Below are positions 1-6,739 of a stretch of DNA of 14,897 nucleotides, in pieces. The stretch covers positions 1 to 14,897 of the forward strand of contig JAPTVL010000460.1 of NCBI GenBank assembly GCA_028065725.1, read 5' to 3'. Position numbers and translations under genes: made by a program. The notes beneath the pieces are model-generated. The model made no database searches, was not told the origin of the DNA, and saw only the letters and a list, made by a program, of their open reading frames with translations. The stretch comes from Betaproteobacteria bacterium. GTDB taxonomy: Bacteria > Pseudomonadota > Gammaproteobacteria > Burkholderiales > Rhodocyclaceae. How positions within the stretch are numbered: the stretch's first letter is position 1; the number at the start of each line of letters is the position of its first letter.

Positions 1-1
1 A

Positions 2-199
2 AAGGAAACCACAACGCTGGGCTCCTCTTGGGTCGACGCCCGCGAAAGCGATGACACGGCACTGCAACGCTGGGGGATCGACGCGCGGAATGCATCGACA
101 GGTCATCGTGCCAATACGCAAAATATCGAGCAGGGCGCAGGCCCGGATCGCGGTGCCAGGAAAGCAGATCGTGCTCGATTTCGCTCTGAAGCGCCGTGA
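2..199 (+). CDS. Possible C-terminal end of an unrecognised protein (partial)
   Basis: An open frame enters from the left edge and runs 65 codons to a TGA stop at 197-199. The visible residues are polar and rich in Arg, Ala and Asp, with no motif or membrane segment that I recognise. It may be the tail of a gene starting outside the window, or a chance open frame in GC-rich DNA. No competing gene is evident on the other strand here. Confidence 0.2.
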   Translation, partial: KETTTLGSSWVDARESDDTALQRWGIDARNASTGHRANTQNIEQGAGPDRGARKADRARFRSEAP

Positions 200-414
200 A
201 AGATGTTTGACCGGTTTCTGATGCGATCGGTCCTGAGCATTCTTCGACTCGATCCGCCTCGCCAGGCTGCGGGATCGATTTTGTCCGCATCCCAGGCCCG
301 CACCGGTGGAAGCGCCAGCAGCGCGGGATCGACTCGATTGTCGATTGGGCCGAGAAACCAGCCGGGCTATGATGGCCCGGCAGCTTGGAACATCGAAACA
401 CCGGGGAGCGTGTG
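200..414. other. Intergenic stretch, nothing recognised
   Basis: About 215 bases with no convincing gene. Short copies of GGGATCGA recur around 74, 271 and 326, but without the regular spacing of a repeat array. Short open frames here show no recognisable protein. Confidence 0.4.
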
Positions 415-615
415 ATGTGCAAGAAGAAGCGCAGCGATGTCGACGAAACATTGGATCGCGCGCTTTGGTGCAGCACCTGGTCGTCCGACCATCCGGAAAC
501 CGTCGATTCCGACCATTCGAGAGGGCATTACCGGCGGGCCCGATGGGTGCATGGCTTGATGCGCCGGTTCCGTCCCCGGCAGGCTTCCAGCGGCCATGTT
601 GCAAACCGAAAATGA
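415..615 (+). CDS. Possible small hypothetical protein, 66 aa
   Basis: The ATG at 415 has a good Shine-Dalgarno sequence (GGGGAG, 6 bases upstream), which is the main reason to list it. The 66-residue product starts MCKKKRSD and is rich in Arg, His, Ser and Asp. It has no membrane segment and no motif I recognise. It ends 57 bases before the metallo-beta-lactamase-fold gene, so the two could be co-transcribed. It could equally be a non-coding frame in the leader of that gene. Confidence 0.25.
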   Translation: MCKKKRSDVDETLDRALWCSTWSSDHPETVDSDHSRGHYRRARWVHGLMRRFRPRQASSGHVANRK

Positions 616-672
616 AATGCCCCATGGGCTCGCCTTGCCACCCTCTGATGAAGAACTCGCAGCACTTGATCC

Positions 673-1455
673 ATGCCCATCGACCTCTACCGTGATGCGC
701 AGCACGCCTGCGTGATGTTCACCGACCTCGTGCCCGAAGAGGCCGAGGCGGTGCAGGCCAACCAGTTCCTCATCGTCGACCATGGCGAGGGCGTCATCCT
801 CGACCCCGGCGGCAACATGACGTACAACGAACTGAGCCTGGCCATGCGCAAGACCATCGCGCCGCACAAGCTCGACTACATCCTGGCCTCGCACGCCGAC
901 CCCGACATCATCGCCTCGCTGGACCGCTGGATGACCTCGACCCAGGCCAAGCTGGTCATCTCCAAGCTGTGGGCGCGCTTCGCGCCGCATTTCTGCAAAC
1001 TCGGCAAAACGGACGACCGCGTCATCGCCGTTCCCGACGAGGGCGGAAGGCTGCGCTTCGGTCGCACCGAGCTCTGGCTGCTGCCGGCGCACTTCATGCA
1101 CGCGGAAGGCAATTTCCAGTTCTACGACCCGGTGAGCAAAATCCTGTTCTCGGGCGATCTGGGCGTGTCGCTGATCAGCGGGGAGAGGGCCTCGCACTTT
1201 CTCACCGATCTGAATCCCATGCCGCCAGGCATGGAGGCGTTTCACAAACGCTATATGGTGGGCAACAAGATTCTGAAGCTGTGGGTCCGTATGGTGCGCG
1301 AGTTGGACATCGTGATGATCGTGCCGCAACACGGCGCGCCGCTCAAGGGTGCGGCTATCGGCCAGTTGCTGGACTGGCTGGACAACCTGGACTGCGGCAT
1401 CGACCTGATGGGTACCGCTCACTACCAGATTCCCAAACTGGAATTGAGGGCATGA
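673..1455 (+). CDS. MBL-fold oxygen-binding di-iron (ODP/flavodiiron-like) protein
   Basis: This 260-residue cytoplasmic protein has a stand-alone metallo-beta-lactamase fold of the type found as the di-iron domain of flavodiiron proteins. Candidate metal ligands are visible in order: the HADPD motif (H74, D76, D78), H140/H143 in PAHFMHAEGN, D162 in FSGDLG and H220 in VPQHGAP. The C-terminal flavodoxin domain of full flavodiiron proteins (about 400 residues) is absent, and the length suits the short ODP-only family. Known members reduce or sense O2 or NO; the substrate here cannot be read from sequence. No strong ribosome binding site precedes the ATG at 673. The gene stands alone between a possible small frame and IS debris. 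A 351-residue frame on the opposite strand is its shadow. Confidence 0.85.
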   Translation: MPIDLYRDAQHACVMFTDLVPEEAEAVQANQFLIVDHGEGVILDPGGNMTYNELSLAMRKTIAPHKLDYILASHADPDIIASLDRWMTSTQAKLVISKLWARFAPHFCKLGKTDDRVIAVPDEGGRLRFGRTELWLLPAHFMHAEGNFQFYDPVSKILFSGDLGVSLISGERASHFLTDLNPMPPGMEAFHKRYMVGNKILKLWVRMVRELDIVMIVPQHGAPLKGAAIGQLLDWLDNLDCGIDLMGTAHYQIPKLELRA

Positions 1456-1575
1456 GCAATGTTGCAGGAGTTGCGACGCTGCGGATCGCTTCGTGTCGAT
1501 CGAAGAACGACGACAACTGGGCCGGCGCTTATCGCATCTTCACTCACCGGAAGCAGCGAAACCAATGCGTTGAAC

Positions 1576-1786
1576 TATAAGCGTCCAGCGATCCCGTCTT
1601 GACAGGGGGTCGAGGGATCAAGCCACCGCTTAGTCTGGGCGAGCGAAGGCCTCCGCCCAGAGTTGTGCGGCAGCAATTCGCCCAGACGGCGGTTGGGCCA
1701 GGTGGGTAGCTTGGTCAGCACGTCCTTGAGATAGGCCCACGGGTCGATATCGCAGAGCTTGGCCGATTTGATCAGCGTCACCGCTT
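1576..1786 (-). pseudogene. IS66-family transposase (TnpC) C-terminal remnant
   Basis: On the minus strand, residues such as TLIKSAKLCDIDPWAYLKDV followed by LGELLPHN match the C-terminal element of IS66 transposases, which is typically LIxSAKLNGxDPxAYL and then a conserved ELLPW-like end. Only about 40 recognisable residues remain, and no upstream TnpC, TnpA or TnpB is present. The sequence near 1577-1586 (ATAAGCGTCC) resembles the GTAAGCG terminus usual for IS66 elements, so this may be a true right end. The fragment abuts an IS256-type fragment of opposite orientation at about 1786. Confidence 0.7.
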
Positions 1787-2002
1787 GGCAGGCCCGGGCT
1801 CTCGGTCCCCAGTGGTGTTCTTCGACGCGTTGCGCGTGAAGATCCGCGAGGACGCGGTGGTGCGCAACAAGGCGATCTACCTGGCGCTCGGGGTGCTGCC
1901 CGACGGCACGCGCGACATCCCTGGGCTGTGGATCGAGAACACCGAGGGGGCCAAATTCTGGATGAAGGTGTTCACCGACCTGAAGACGCGCGGCGCGCGG
2001 CG
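1785..2002 (+). pseudogene. IS256-family (mutator-type) transposase fragment
   Basis: A plus-strand frame carries the internal core of IS256-family DDE transposases: VVFFDALRVKIRED, then GVLPDGTRDIPGLWIENTEG, then FWMKVFTDLKTRG. The first Asp of the DDE triad is the one in FFDA. Just upstream, WQARALG in another frame looks like the preceding conserved piece, displaced by a small deletion and frameshift. After LKTRG the normal continuation towards the second catalytic Asp is lost. Roughly 70 of about 400 residues remain, so it is non-functional debris left by nested insertions with the neighbouring IS66 remnant. Confidence 0.85.
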
Positions 2003-2102
2003 TGGACGGCCCACACATCATAGCGATCAGTCTTTGCTCCGATTGAGCTTTTTAGACGATGCGGTCGTTGCCCATCCCAGCAACGTGGCGCCTGTTCTCG
2101 AC

Positions 2103-2145
2103 GCCTAGCGTTGCAGGCTGGCTTGCCCACAACGCTAGGCTTTTT
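2103..2145 (+). terminator. Rho-independent terminator-like hairpin
   Basis: A perfect 11-bp stem (GCCTAGCGTTG at 2103-2113 with CAACGCTAGGC at 2130-2140) is followed directly by TTTTT at 2141-2145. The T-run makes it a plus-strand terminator, so it could stop read-through from the IS fragments. It overlaps the last codons of the minus-strand gene ending at 2135. Read on the minus strand, the stem has no T-run after it. Confidence 0.65.
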
Positions 2146-2365
2146 CCACGCGCACCGATCCGTCGTCCTGCACCATCCAGCGCAGCTTTTCTCCCCGCGG
2201 CAGCTTCATTGATCGAGCAACCTGTTTCGGCATGACCCACCTCGGCGTCCCGATCTCAATGACGCCACCGGGCTGATCAGCCCAATAGGCCACGAACGCC
2301 ACCGACGCCAGCGACAGGACCACGGCCAGCCCTGCAGCCAGATAAACACCCATCATGAAATCCAT
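2135..2365 (-). CDS. Small membrane-anchored protein with AbrB-like C-terminal tail, 76 aa
   Basis: The ATG at 2365 is preceded by AGGAG six bases upstream, a strong reason to choose this start over the open frame's first Met 45 codons earlier. Residues 5-28 form one hydrophobic helix (MGVYLAAGLAVVLSLASVAF). The rest, around PRWVMPKQVARSMKLPRGEK and then QDDGSVRVEKA, resembles the swapped-hairpin fold of AbrB/MazE DNA-binding proteins, whose pattern is IPkevrexLgLkpGdkl then eDGxvxl. The resemblance is by eye and the domain would be short. The membrane-plus-AbrB arrangement is unusual, and I do not know a function for it. The 3' end overlaps a plus-strand terminator hairpin. Confidence 0.55.
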   Translation of the reverse strand: MDFMMGVYLAAGLAVVLSLASVAFVAYWADQPGGVIEIGTPRWVMPKQVARSMKLPRGEKLRWMVQDDGSVRVEKA

Positions 2366-2397
2366 GGTTTTCTCCTGATCGAGGCGCTGCATCACCG

Positions 2398-2619
2398 TCA
2401 AGGCGATAGCGATGTGTACAAGTCCCCCGATGATGCAGAGGAATTGTGCGTCCGGCAAGACTGACCGTCGAAGACAACCACGGCAGATGAATAGCCGCAT
2501 CGGTATCTCAGGCGTGCATGCTCGTGGCCCAGATTCAGAATCTGGAAGGGAGCCGGATGGTCTTGCTCCACGACCACAGCAAACTGCCGGATGTTCTCAA
2601 AATTCTCCTGGCGGCGCAC
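2398..2619 (-). CDS. Possible small protein of unknown function (low confidence)
   Basis: A 73-codon frame starting with GTG at 2619 encodes a soluble-looking sequence (FENIRQFAVVVEQDHPAPFQ, then ILNLGHEHA). It reads more like protein than the other frames here, and the similar character continues about 8 codons upstream of the GTG, so it may be the tail of a decayed gene. It ends 32 bases before the start of the 76-residue gene on the same strand. No family recognised. Confidence 0.25.
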   Translation of the reverse strand: MRRQENFENIRQFAVVVEQDHPAPFQILNLGHEHARLRYRCGYSSAVVVFDGQSCRTHNSSASSGDLYTSLSP

Positions 2620-2650
2620 AAATTGAACACCATCAATCGAGCAAGTGAAA

Positions 2651-2708
2651 CGAGAACACCAAGCCCTTGATTTCCAAGCCTAGCGCATTCTCAATTCAAT
2701 TGTTCTCG
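2651..2708. repeat. 8-bp inverted repeat flanking 42 bases
   Basis: CGAGAACA at 2651-2658 is the exact reverse complement of TGTTCTCG at 2701-2708. The pair lies at the upstream margin of the IS110 element and could be an old insertion end or an operator. It may also be coincidental. Confidence 0.35.
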
Positions 2709-2719
2709 GAAACGGTGGT

Positions 2720-3006
2720 TTGGAAATTATGGTGGCGAGCCTTCGGTTAGAACGACTGACATGGCCACGGAACATGTCATGTCAGTTGCTCCACCGCGCT
2801 TCGCGCGACCCGCGACGCATGAAACGGGTGTGTAATTGGGCTGCGGCGTCCGGCACAGAGGTCGGTTCGTACTTGGTGCTTCGAGCTCGTATGTCAGTTG
2901 GACCCGCGGCCTCACGAGCACCCCGCACTGTCGCCTGGGGCTTCGCGCCCCTGAGCACGCACTTCAGACTTCGATGACGTGGGCCGCACGCTGATGTCGC
3001 CGCGAC
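2720..3006 (+). ncRNA. Candidate IS110 bridge RNA region (5' non-coding end)
   Basis: IS110-group elements encode a structured bridge RNA in the non-coding end upstream of the recombinase, pairing target and donor DNA. This segment is in that place, has no gene, and shows a clear hairpin: ACTGACATG at 2755-2763 pairs perfectly with CATGTCAGT at 2778-2786. ATGTCAGTTG occurs at 2779-2788 and again at 2891-2900. Exact RNA ends and guide loops cannot be assigned from one copy. Confidence 0.45.
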
Positions 3007-3018
3007 ATGGAGGCGAGC

Positions 3019-4239
3019 ATGGAAGTCATCTATTCGCGCTGCGCGGGGCTGGACGTGCACAAGCAGACCGTGGTGGCGTGTGTGCGTATCGCTGGCGACG
3101 GTTCGCCGTCGCAGCAGGTGAGAACCTTCGACACCACCACCTCGGGGCTGCTGGCCCTGGCCGATTGGCTCGAGAGCTTTGGCGTCGAGCATGTCGGCAT
3201 GGAGGCCACCGGCGTGTACTGGAAGCCGGTGTGGCATGTGCTCGAAGGCCACTTCGAGCTGGTGCTGGCCAACGCCGCGCACGTCAAGAACGTGCCCGGG
3301 CGCAAGACCGACGTCAACGACGCGATGTGGCTGGCCGACTTGCTGGCCCACGGCCTTATCCGCGCCAGCTTCGTGCCGCCGGTGGCCGTACAGGAGCTGC
3401 GCGCGCTGACGCGCACGCGCAAGCAGTTCGTGCGCGAGCGAGCTTCGCACGTGCAGCGCATCGAGAAGGTGCTCGAAGACGCCAACCTCAAGCTCAGCGT
3501 TGTGCTCAGCGACATCCTGGGCAAGAGCGGGCGTGCGGTGCTGCAGGCCCTCATCGACGGCTACACCGATCCCCAACGCCTGGTCTCGTGCATCGGCCGC
3601 GTCAAGGCCAGCCGCGCCGAGTTGCTTGAGGCGCTGCGCGGGCGCATCAGCGCACACCATCGCTTCATGCTCAAGCTGCACCTGGGCCACATCGACGCGC
3701 TGGACAAGGCCATCGCCGCCATCGAAAAGGAGGTGGGCGCCGGGCTCGAGCCGTTTCGACAAGCCGCCAAGCTGCTGAGCACCATGCCGGGCCTGAGCAC
3801 CGTCAGCGCTCACGTGGTCGTCGCTGAGATCGGCATCGATATGTCGCGCTTCGCCACGCCCGGCCATCTGCTGTCGTGGGCCTGCATGTGCCCGCGCAAC
3901 GACGAGAGCGCCGGCAAGCGCCGCAGCGTGCGACTGCGCCGCGGCGGCAAGTGGCTCAAGACCGCGCTTGTACAAGCCGCATGGGCCGCCATCAAGGTCA
4001 AGGGCAGTTACCTGCAGGCCCAGTTCCATCGCCTGCGCGCGCGCCGCGGCGCCAAGAAAGCCATCATCGCTGTGGCCGCCTCGATGCTCACCGCCGCCTG
4101 GCACATGCTGCGCGACGGCACCGAGTGGCATGACCTGGGCGCTGCTCACTTCGACCGCGCCGACGCCCACAAAACCGCCGCGCGCCTGATCCGACGCCTT
4201 CAACAGATCGGCTACACGGTGCAGGCCACGCCTGCTTGA
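3019..4239 (+). CDS. IS110-family transposase (DEDD recombinase)
   Basis: This 406-residue protein (counted from the ATG at 3019) catalyses excision and insertion of the element. Numbering from an in-frame ATG at 3007, the RuvC-like N-terminal domain shows D16 (GLDVHK), E66 (GMEATGVYW), and D102/D105 (PGRKTDVNDA). The Transposase_20 C-terminal domain shows TMPGLSTVSA near 259-268 and the catalytic-serine region PRNDESAGKRR (S301). All active-site residues are present and the length (about 400) is normal, so the enzyme is probably functional. I chose 3019 because GGAGG lies five bases upstream of it; the 3007 ATG overlaps that site. A 520-residue frame on the other strand is its shadow. Confidence 0.95.
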   Translation: MEVIYSRCAGLDVHKQTVVACVRIAGDGSPSQQVRTFDTTTSGLLALADWLESFGVEHVGMEATGVYWKPVWHVLEGHFELVLANAAHVKNVPGRKTDVNDAMWLADLLAHGLIRASFVPPVAVQELRALTRTRKQFVRERASHVQRIEKVLEDANLKLSVVLSDILGKSGRAVLQALIDGYTDPQRLVSCIGRVKASRAELLEALRGRISAHHRFMLKLHLGHIDALDKAIAAIEKEVGAGLEPFRQAAKLLSTMPGLSTVSAHVVVAEIGIDMSRFATPGHLLSWACMCPRNDESAGKRRSVRLRRGGKWLKTALVQAAWAAIKVKGSYLQAQFHRLRARRGAKKAIIAVAASMLTAAWHMLRDGTEWHDLGAAHFDRADAHKTAARLIRRLQQIGYTVQATPA

Positions 4240-4255
4240 GTAGAGAGGTTTCACT

Positions 4256-5335
4256 TCAGCAAACGCCACCCGGCGCGCAGCAGGGGGCATCTTCATCACG
4301 CCCGTCGAGGACGCTGCGGTTGCCCTTGGTGATAGCTGGATCACGAAGCGACGGCGTGTTGCAATCGAACAGCGGGGCTTTGTCGAGCGGGATCATCGGA
4401 AAGGGCGGCAGGCTGACGAATTGTCCGGCATAGGGTGGGCTCATCAGCAGCGCATGGGTCTTGGAGCAGACGGCGGTGCGCTCGCCCCGGCGATAGCGGT
4501 GGCCATCGTCATCGACGGTCTCGCTCCACGGACCGCGATAGATCACCGCATGGCCCTGGTCGCAGCAGGGACCGACTTTTCCCTTATAGGCGCTGATGAG
4601 GAAGAGGCGTAGCTCGACACCCTTTTCAGCCGCAACCGCTCCGACAAGCGGTGTCTCGATGGTCAGGCCATGGAAGCCCGCCGCCGCGATCTGCGCGAGG
4701 GCATCGATCTCAAGCGGGACGGTTTCGATGCGTTCGGCGCCGATCCGCGTCTCGAACACCGCTGAGGGCGGTTCGTCCGCGACGAGGACCGCCGTGACGA
4801 GGCGCCCGCCACGCGCAAGCACGCGATAGGTTTCCGCCAGCGTGCGATCATATTCGGCGGCAGGAAGGCGGTTCGCCACAAGGTCGATCAGCACGGAATC
4901 TACGGTTTCATCTGCGATCACGGGTTTCTGCGCGGCCACGTCGAGGAGTTGGGCGGTGACGGCTCGAAGCGCAGCGAGGTCGTGTGGCGGGGCCTCGGCC
5001 AGAAGGGCCTGTGCATGGGCCGGGTCCGTCGCCAGATCGCCAAAGGCGAGATCGCGCCAGGCCTGCGCCGCAGCGCCGCTGCGCGTGCGGCGCCGCAGGT
5101 CGGGCTCGATCAGATCGATTCGCGCGCCGCGCGCGCTTGTTGCGGCTTCCAGCCGTTCGGCCAGACCCTCCATGGTGGCACCGAGCAGGACGATGCGAGC
5201 GCCTTCCGCGGCGGTTTCGACGAAGCGGCTGGTGACGGCTTCGAGCAGCCGATCCTCAGGTGCGATGCGGACGACACCGCCATGCCGACCGGTCATCGCT
5301 ACGGCCAGTTTCTGCAGGTGAGCAGATCTCGACAT
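4256..5335 (-). CDS. ArsM-like methyltransferase paralogue, degenerate core with cysteine-rich C-terminus
   Basis: A 359-residue cytoplasmic protein, last gene of the arsenic operon, 72 bases after arsL. Residues about 45-185 keep a Rossmann methyltransferase outline (VLLGATMEGLAERL near 49-62, IDLIEPD, then ETYRVLARGGRLVTAVLV). The glycine motif is altered (GATMEG instead of DLGSGSG), and the ArsM cysteines are missing: DLVANRLP stands where ArsM has VSNCVINL. The C-terminal part has IYRGPW...DDDG...RRGER (about 265-286), a domain shared with the first methyltransferase of this operon. All seven cysteines lie at 257, 258, 290, 325, 352, 353 and 359, and the end CCAPGGVC is typical of arsenic-binding tails. 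It may bind As(III), methylate another atom, or act as a chaperone for the ArsL product; which is unknown. GAGAG precedes the ATG. An IS110 element sits right after the stop. Confidence 0.75.
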   Translation of the reverse strand: MSRSAHLQKLAVAMTGRHGGVVRIAPEDRLLEAVTSRFVETAAEGARIVLLGATMEGLAERLEAATSARGARIDLIEPDLRRRTRSGAAAQAWRDLAFGDLATDPAHAQALLAEAPPHDLAALRAVTAQLLDVAAQKPVIADETVDSVLIDLVANRLPAAEYDRTLAETYRVLARGGRLVTAVLVADEPPSAVFETRIGAERIETVPLEIDALAQIAAAGFHGLTIETPLVGAVAAEKGVELRLFLISAYKGKVGPCCDQGHAVIYRGPWSETVDDDGHRYRRGERTAVCSKTHALLMSPPYAGQFVSLPPFPMIPLDKAPLFDCNTPSLRDPAITKGNRSVLDGRDEDAPCCAPGGVC

Positions 5336-5407
5336 GATGTCTCTCGCTTCTATTGGGCCCGGAGGCGTGACGTCATGGCTCGCACGACTGGCGCGAACGG
5401 AGGCCCG

Positions 5408-6685
5408 TCAGCACTTCAGACAGCAGCGCTTGAAGATTCCCTCCTCAGGCGGGGTAATACTGGCGTGATAGAGTTCGTCCACGCGCGGGTCCGGATGTTT
5501 CCAGTCGAAGTGGAACTCGTACTCGATCAATTCGAGGGCCTGAATCGTGGGATTCTGGAGAAGCGGCGAACTCTTGTAGAGATGCAGCCGTGTTTCATAC
5601 TGGATCGGCTCGATGACATCTTCGAGTTGGTTGCGCGTCACGAAATCATGGAGGGTCGCGATGTCGTCGAGCGAGACCCAGGGGTTGAACATGATGAAGG
5701 TCGGGTTGAGCGTGATGCCCGCGCGACGCAGTTCGGCAATGGATTTCTCGATCATCGTGATGGTCATTTCCTTATAGACCTGATCGAGCACTTCCTGTTT
5801 GGGGAATTCCAGCGCCGAGGTGATGCAGCGTACCCCGTAGCGGGCAAGATCGCCGAGGATTTCGCGCTGTTCTAGGATGTGGTCCACGCGCGTGGTGAAA
5901 TCAAAGGTTAGATGCGGGAAGGCCTCGTGGATGCGCTTCAGGATCACCACGCATTGTTTACGGGTGTTGAAGAAATCGGCGTCGATGAACGTCAGATGCG
6001 TCATCCCCTGATCGACGAGATTGCGTACATCGGCCAGCACGATGTCGTCATCGACCATGAAAACCTTGCCGTCATAGGCCGCATAGACCGAGCAATAGGT
6101 GCATTTGTGATGGCAGCCGCGAGTCAGCTCCAGCCCGCCGACAATCTGCGAGCCGCCGAGCAGCTTGTCGAGATGCCGTTGGGGATATTTCGAGAGGGGT
6201 GGCGCGATCGACCTTGCGGGAATGCGGAAATGGTCGCGCGAGCGGAATGGGTGTGGGATGAGGCCGGTCGCTGCCTGCTGCGCGTCGATGATGGCTGGAT
6301 GCCGGGGCTCGCAGCCTTCGCGTAGGAATTTCACCATTTCGGCGAGCGGGATCTCCCACTCGCCCACGATCGTCATGTCGCCATACTTGCCCGACAGCCG
6401 CCCGGCATTGATCGTCGCGTATTGACCGAAGAACACAACTTTCACACCGGGATTGATGGCGCGGATATCGGAGGCCACGTGGATGCCGGTCATGAGCGAG
6501 TCATAGAGCGGCACCGAGATTGCAACGACATCGCGATCGCGCACCCGCTCCAGTACGGCCCCTTCGACATAGACATCCAGAAAGTCGACATCGGCCCCCG
6601 CGTTCCTGAGCGCGGTCGCGCCGGAGATCGCGGTGAGCGGCTGATAGCCGCCTTCGAAGGTGGATACGACAAGAGCATTGACCAT
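5408..6685 (-). CDS. arsL: ArsL-type radical SAM enzyme (C-As bond formation)
   Basis: A 425-residue cytoplasmic enzyme. Residues 1-125 form a Rossmann, B12-binding-like domain (LVVSTFEGGYQPL at the start) that lacks the DxHxxG cobalamin motif. The radical-SAM core starts with GLELTRGCHHKCTYC, giving C191, C195 and C198 for the 4Fe-4S cluster. The protein ends IFKRCCLKC. From memory, this C-terminal RCCLKC is characteristic of ArsL, the non-canonical radical SAM enzyme of arsinothricin biosynthesis, which transfers the 3-amino-3-carboxypropyl group of SAM to As(III). The three tail cysteines are the presumed arsenic ligands. It starts 54 bases after the arsM stop with GAGGAG eight bases ahead of the ATG, so co-transcription is likely. 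The alternative is a related B12-domain radical SAM protein annotated as RiPP maturase, but the tail and the ArsM partner favour ArsL. Confidence 0.8.
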   Translation of the reverse strand: MVNALVVSTFEGGYQPLTAISGATALRNAGADVDFLDVYVEGAVLERVRDRDVVAISVPLYDSLMTGIHVASDIRAINPGVKVVFFGQYATINAGRLSGKYGDMTIVGEWEIPLAEMVKFLREGCEPRHPAIIDAQQAATGLIPHPFRSRDHFRIPARSIAPPLSKYPQRHLDKLLGGSQIVGGLELTRGCHHKCTYCSVYAAYDGKVFMVDDDIVLADVRNLVDQGMTHLTFIDADFFNTRKQCVVILKRIHEAFPHLTFDFTTRVDHILEQREILGDLARYGVRCITSALEFPKQEVLDQVYKEMTITMIEKSIAELRRAGITLNPTFIMFNPWVSLDDIATLHDFVTRNQLEDVIEPIQYETRLHLYKSSPLLQNPTIQALELIEYEFHFDWKHPDPRVDELYHASITPPEEGIFKRCCLKC

Positions 6686-6739
6686 GCGGTTTACTCCTCA
6701 GGAGATCTGAGCGGAGAGGTGGATGCTGGCGTTGTGGGA

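Larger units (their letters stand above)
2709..4250 (+). mobile_element. IS110-family insertion sequence (apparently complete; ends approximate)
   Basis: The element consists of a full-length IS110 transposase preceded by roughly 300 bases without a gene and followed by only about 15 bases before the next gene's stop codon. IS110 elements lack obvious terminal inverted repeats and direct target duplications, so exact ends cannot be set by eye. The long 5' and short 3' non-coding ends match the IS110 group rather than the IS1111 group. The right end lies immediately beside the stop codon (4256) of the arsenic operon, so the element inserted just after that gene. Confidence 0.65.

Noticed and set aside
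367..1422. 351-codon open frame on the minus strand
   Set aside because: It lies opposite the metallo-beta-lactamase-fold gene, is rich in His, Val and Gln as expected of an antisense frame in GC-rich DNA, and matches no family.
969..1580. 203-codon plus-strand frame overlapping the MBL gene
   Set aside because: Arg/Ala-rich alternative frame of the MBL gene with no homology signal.
2782..4344. 520-codon open frame on the minus strand
   Set aside because: Antisense shadow of the IS110 transposase and its leader; low-complexity Ala/His/Gly/Gln content and no motifs.
4949..5875. 308-codon plus-strand frame across two arsenic genes
   Set aside because: It crosses the gap between two well-supported minus-strand genes and has no recognisable domain.
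5408..6685. Radical SAM protein as a RiPP (peptide) maturase
   Set aside because: No short precursor-peptide gene is visible nearby, and the C-terminal RCCLKC with an adjacent ArsM fits an arsenic substrate better; not fully excluded.
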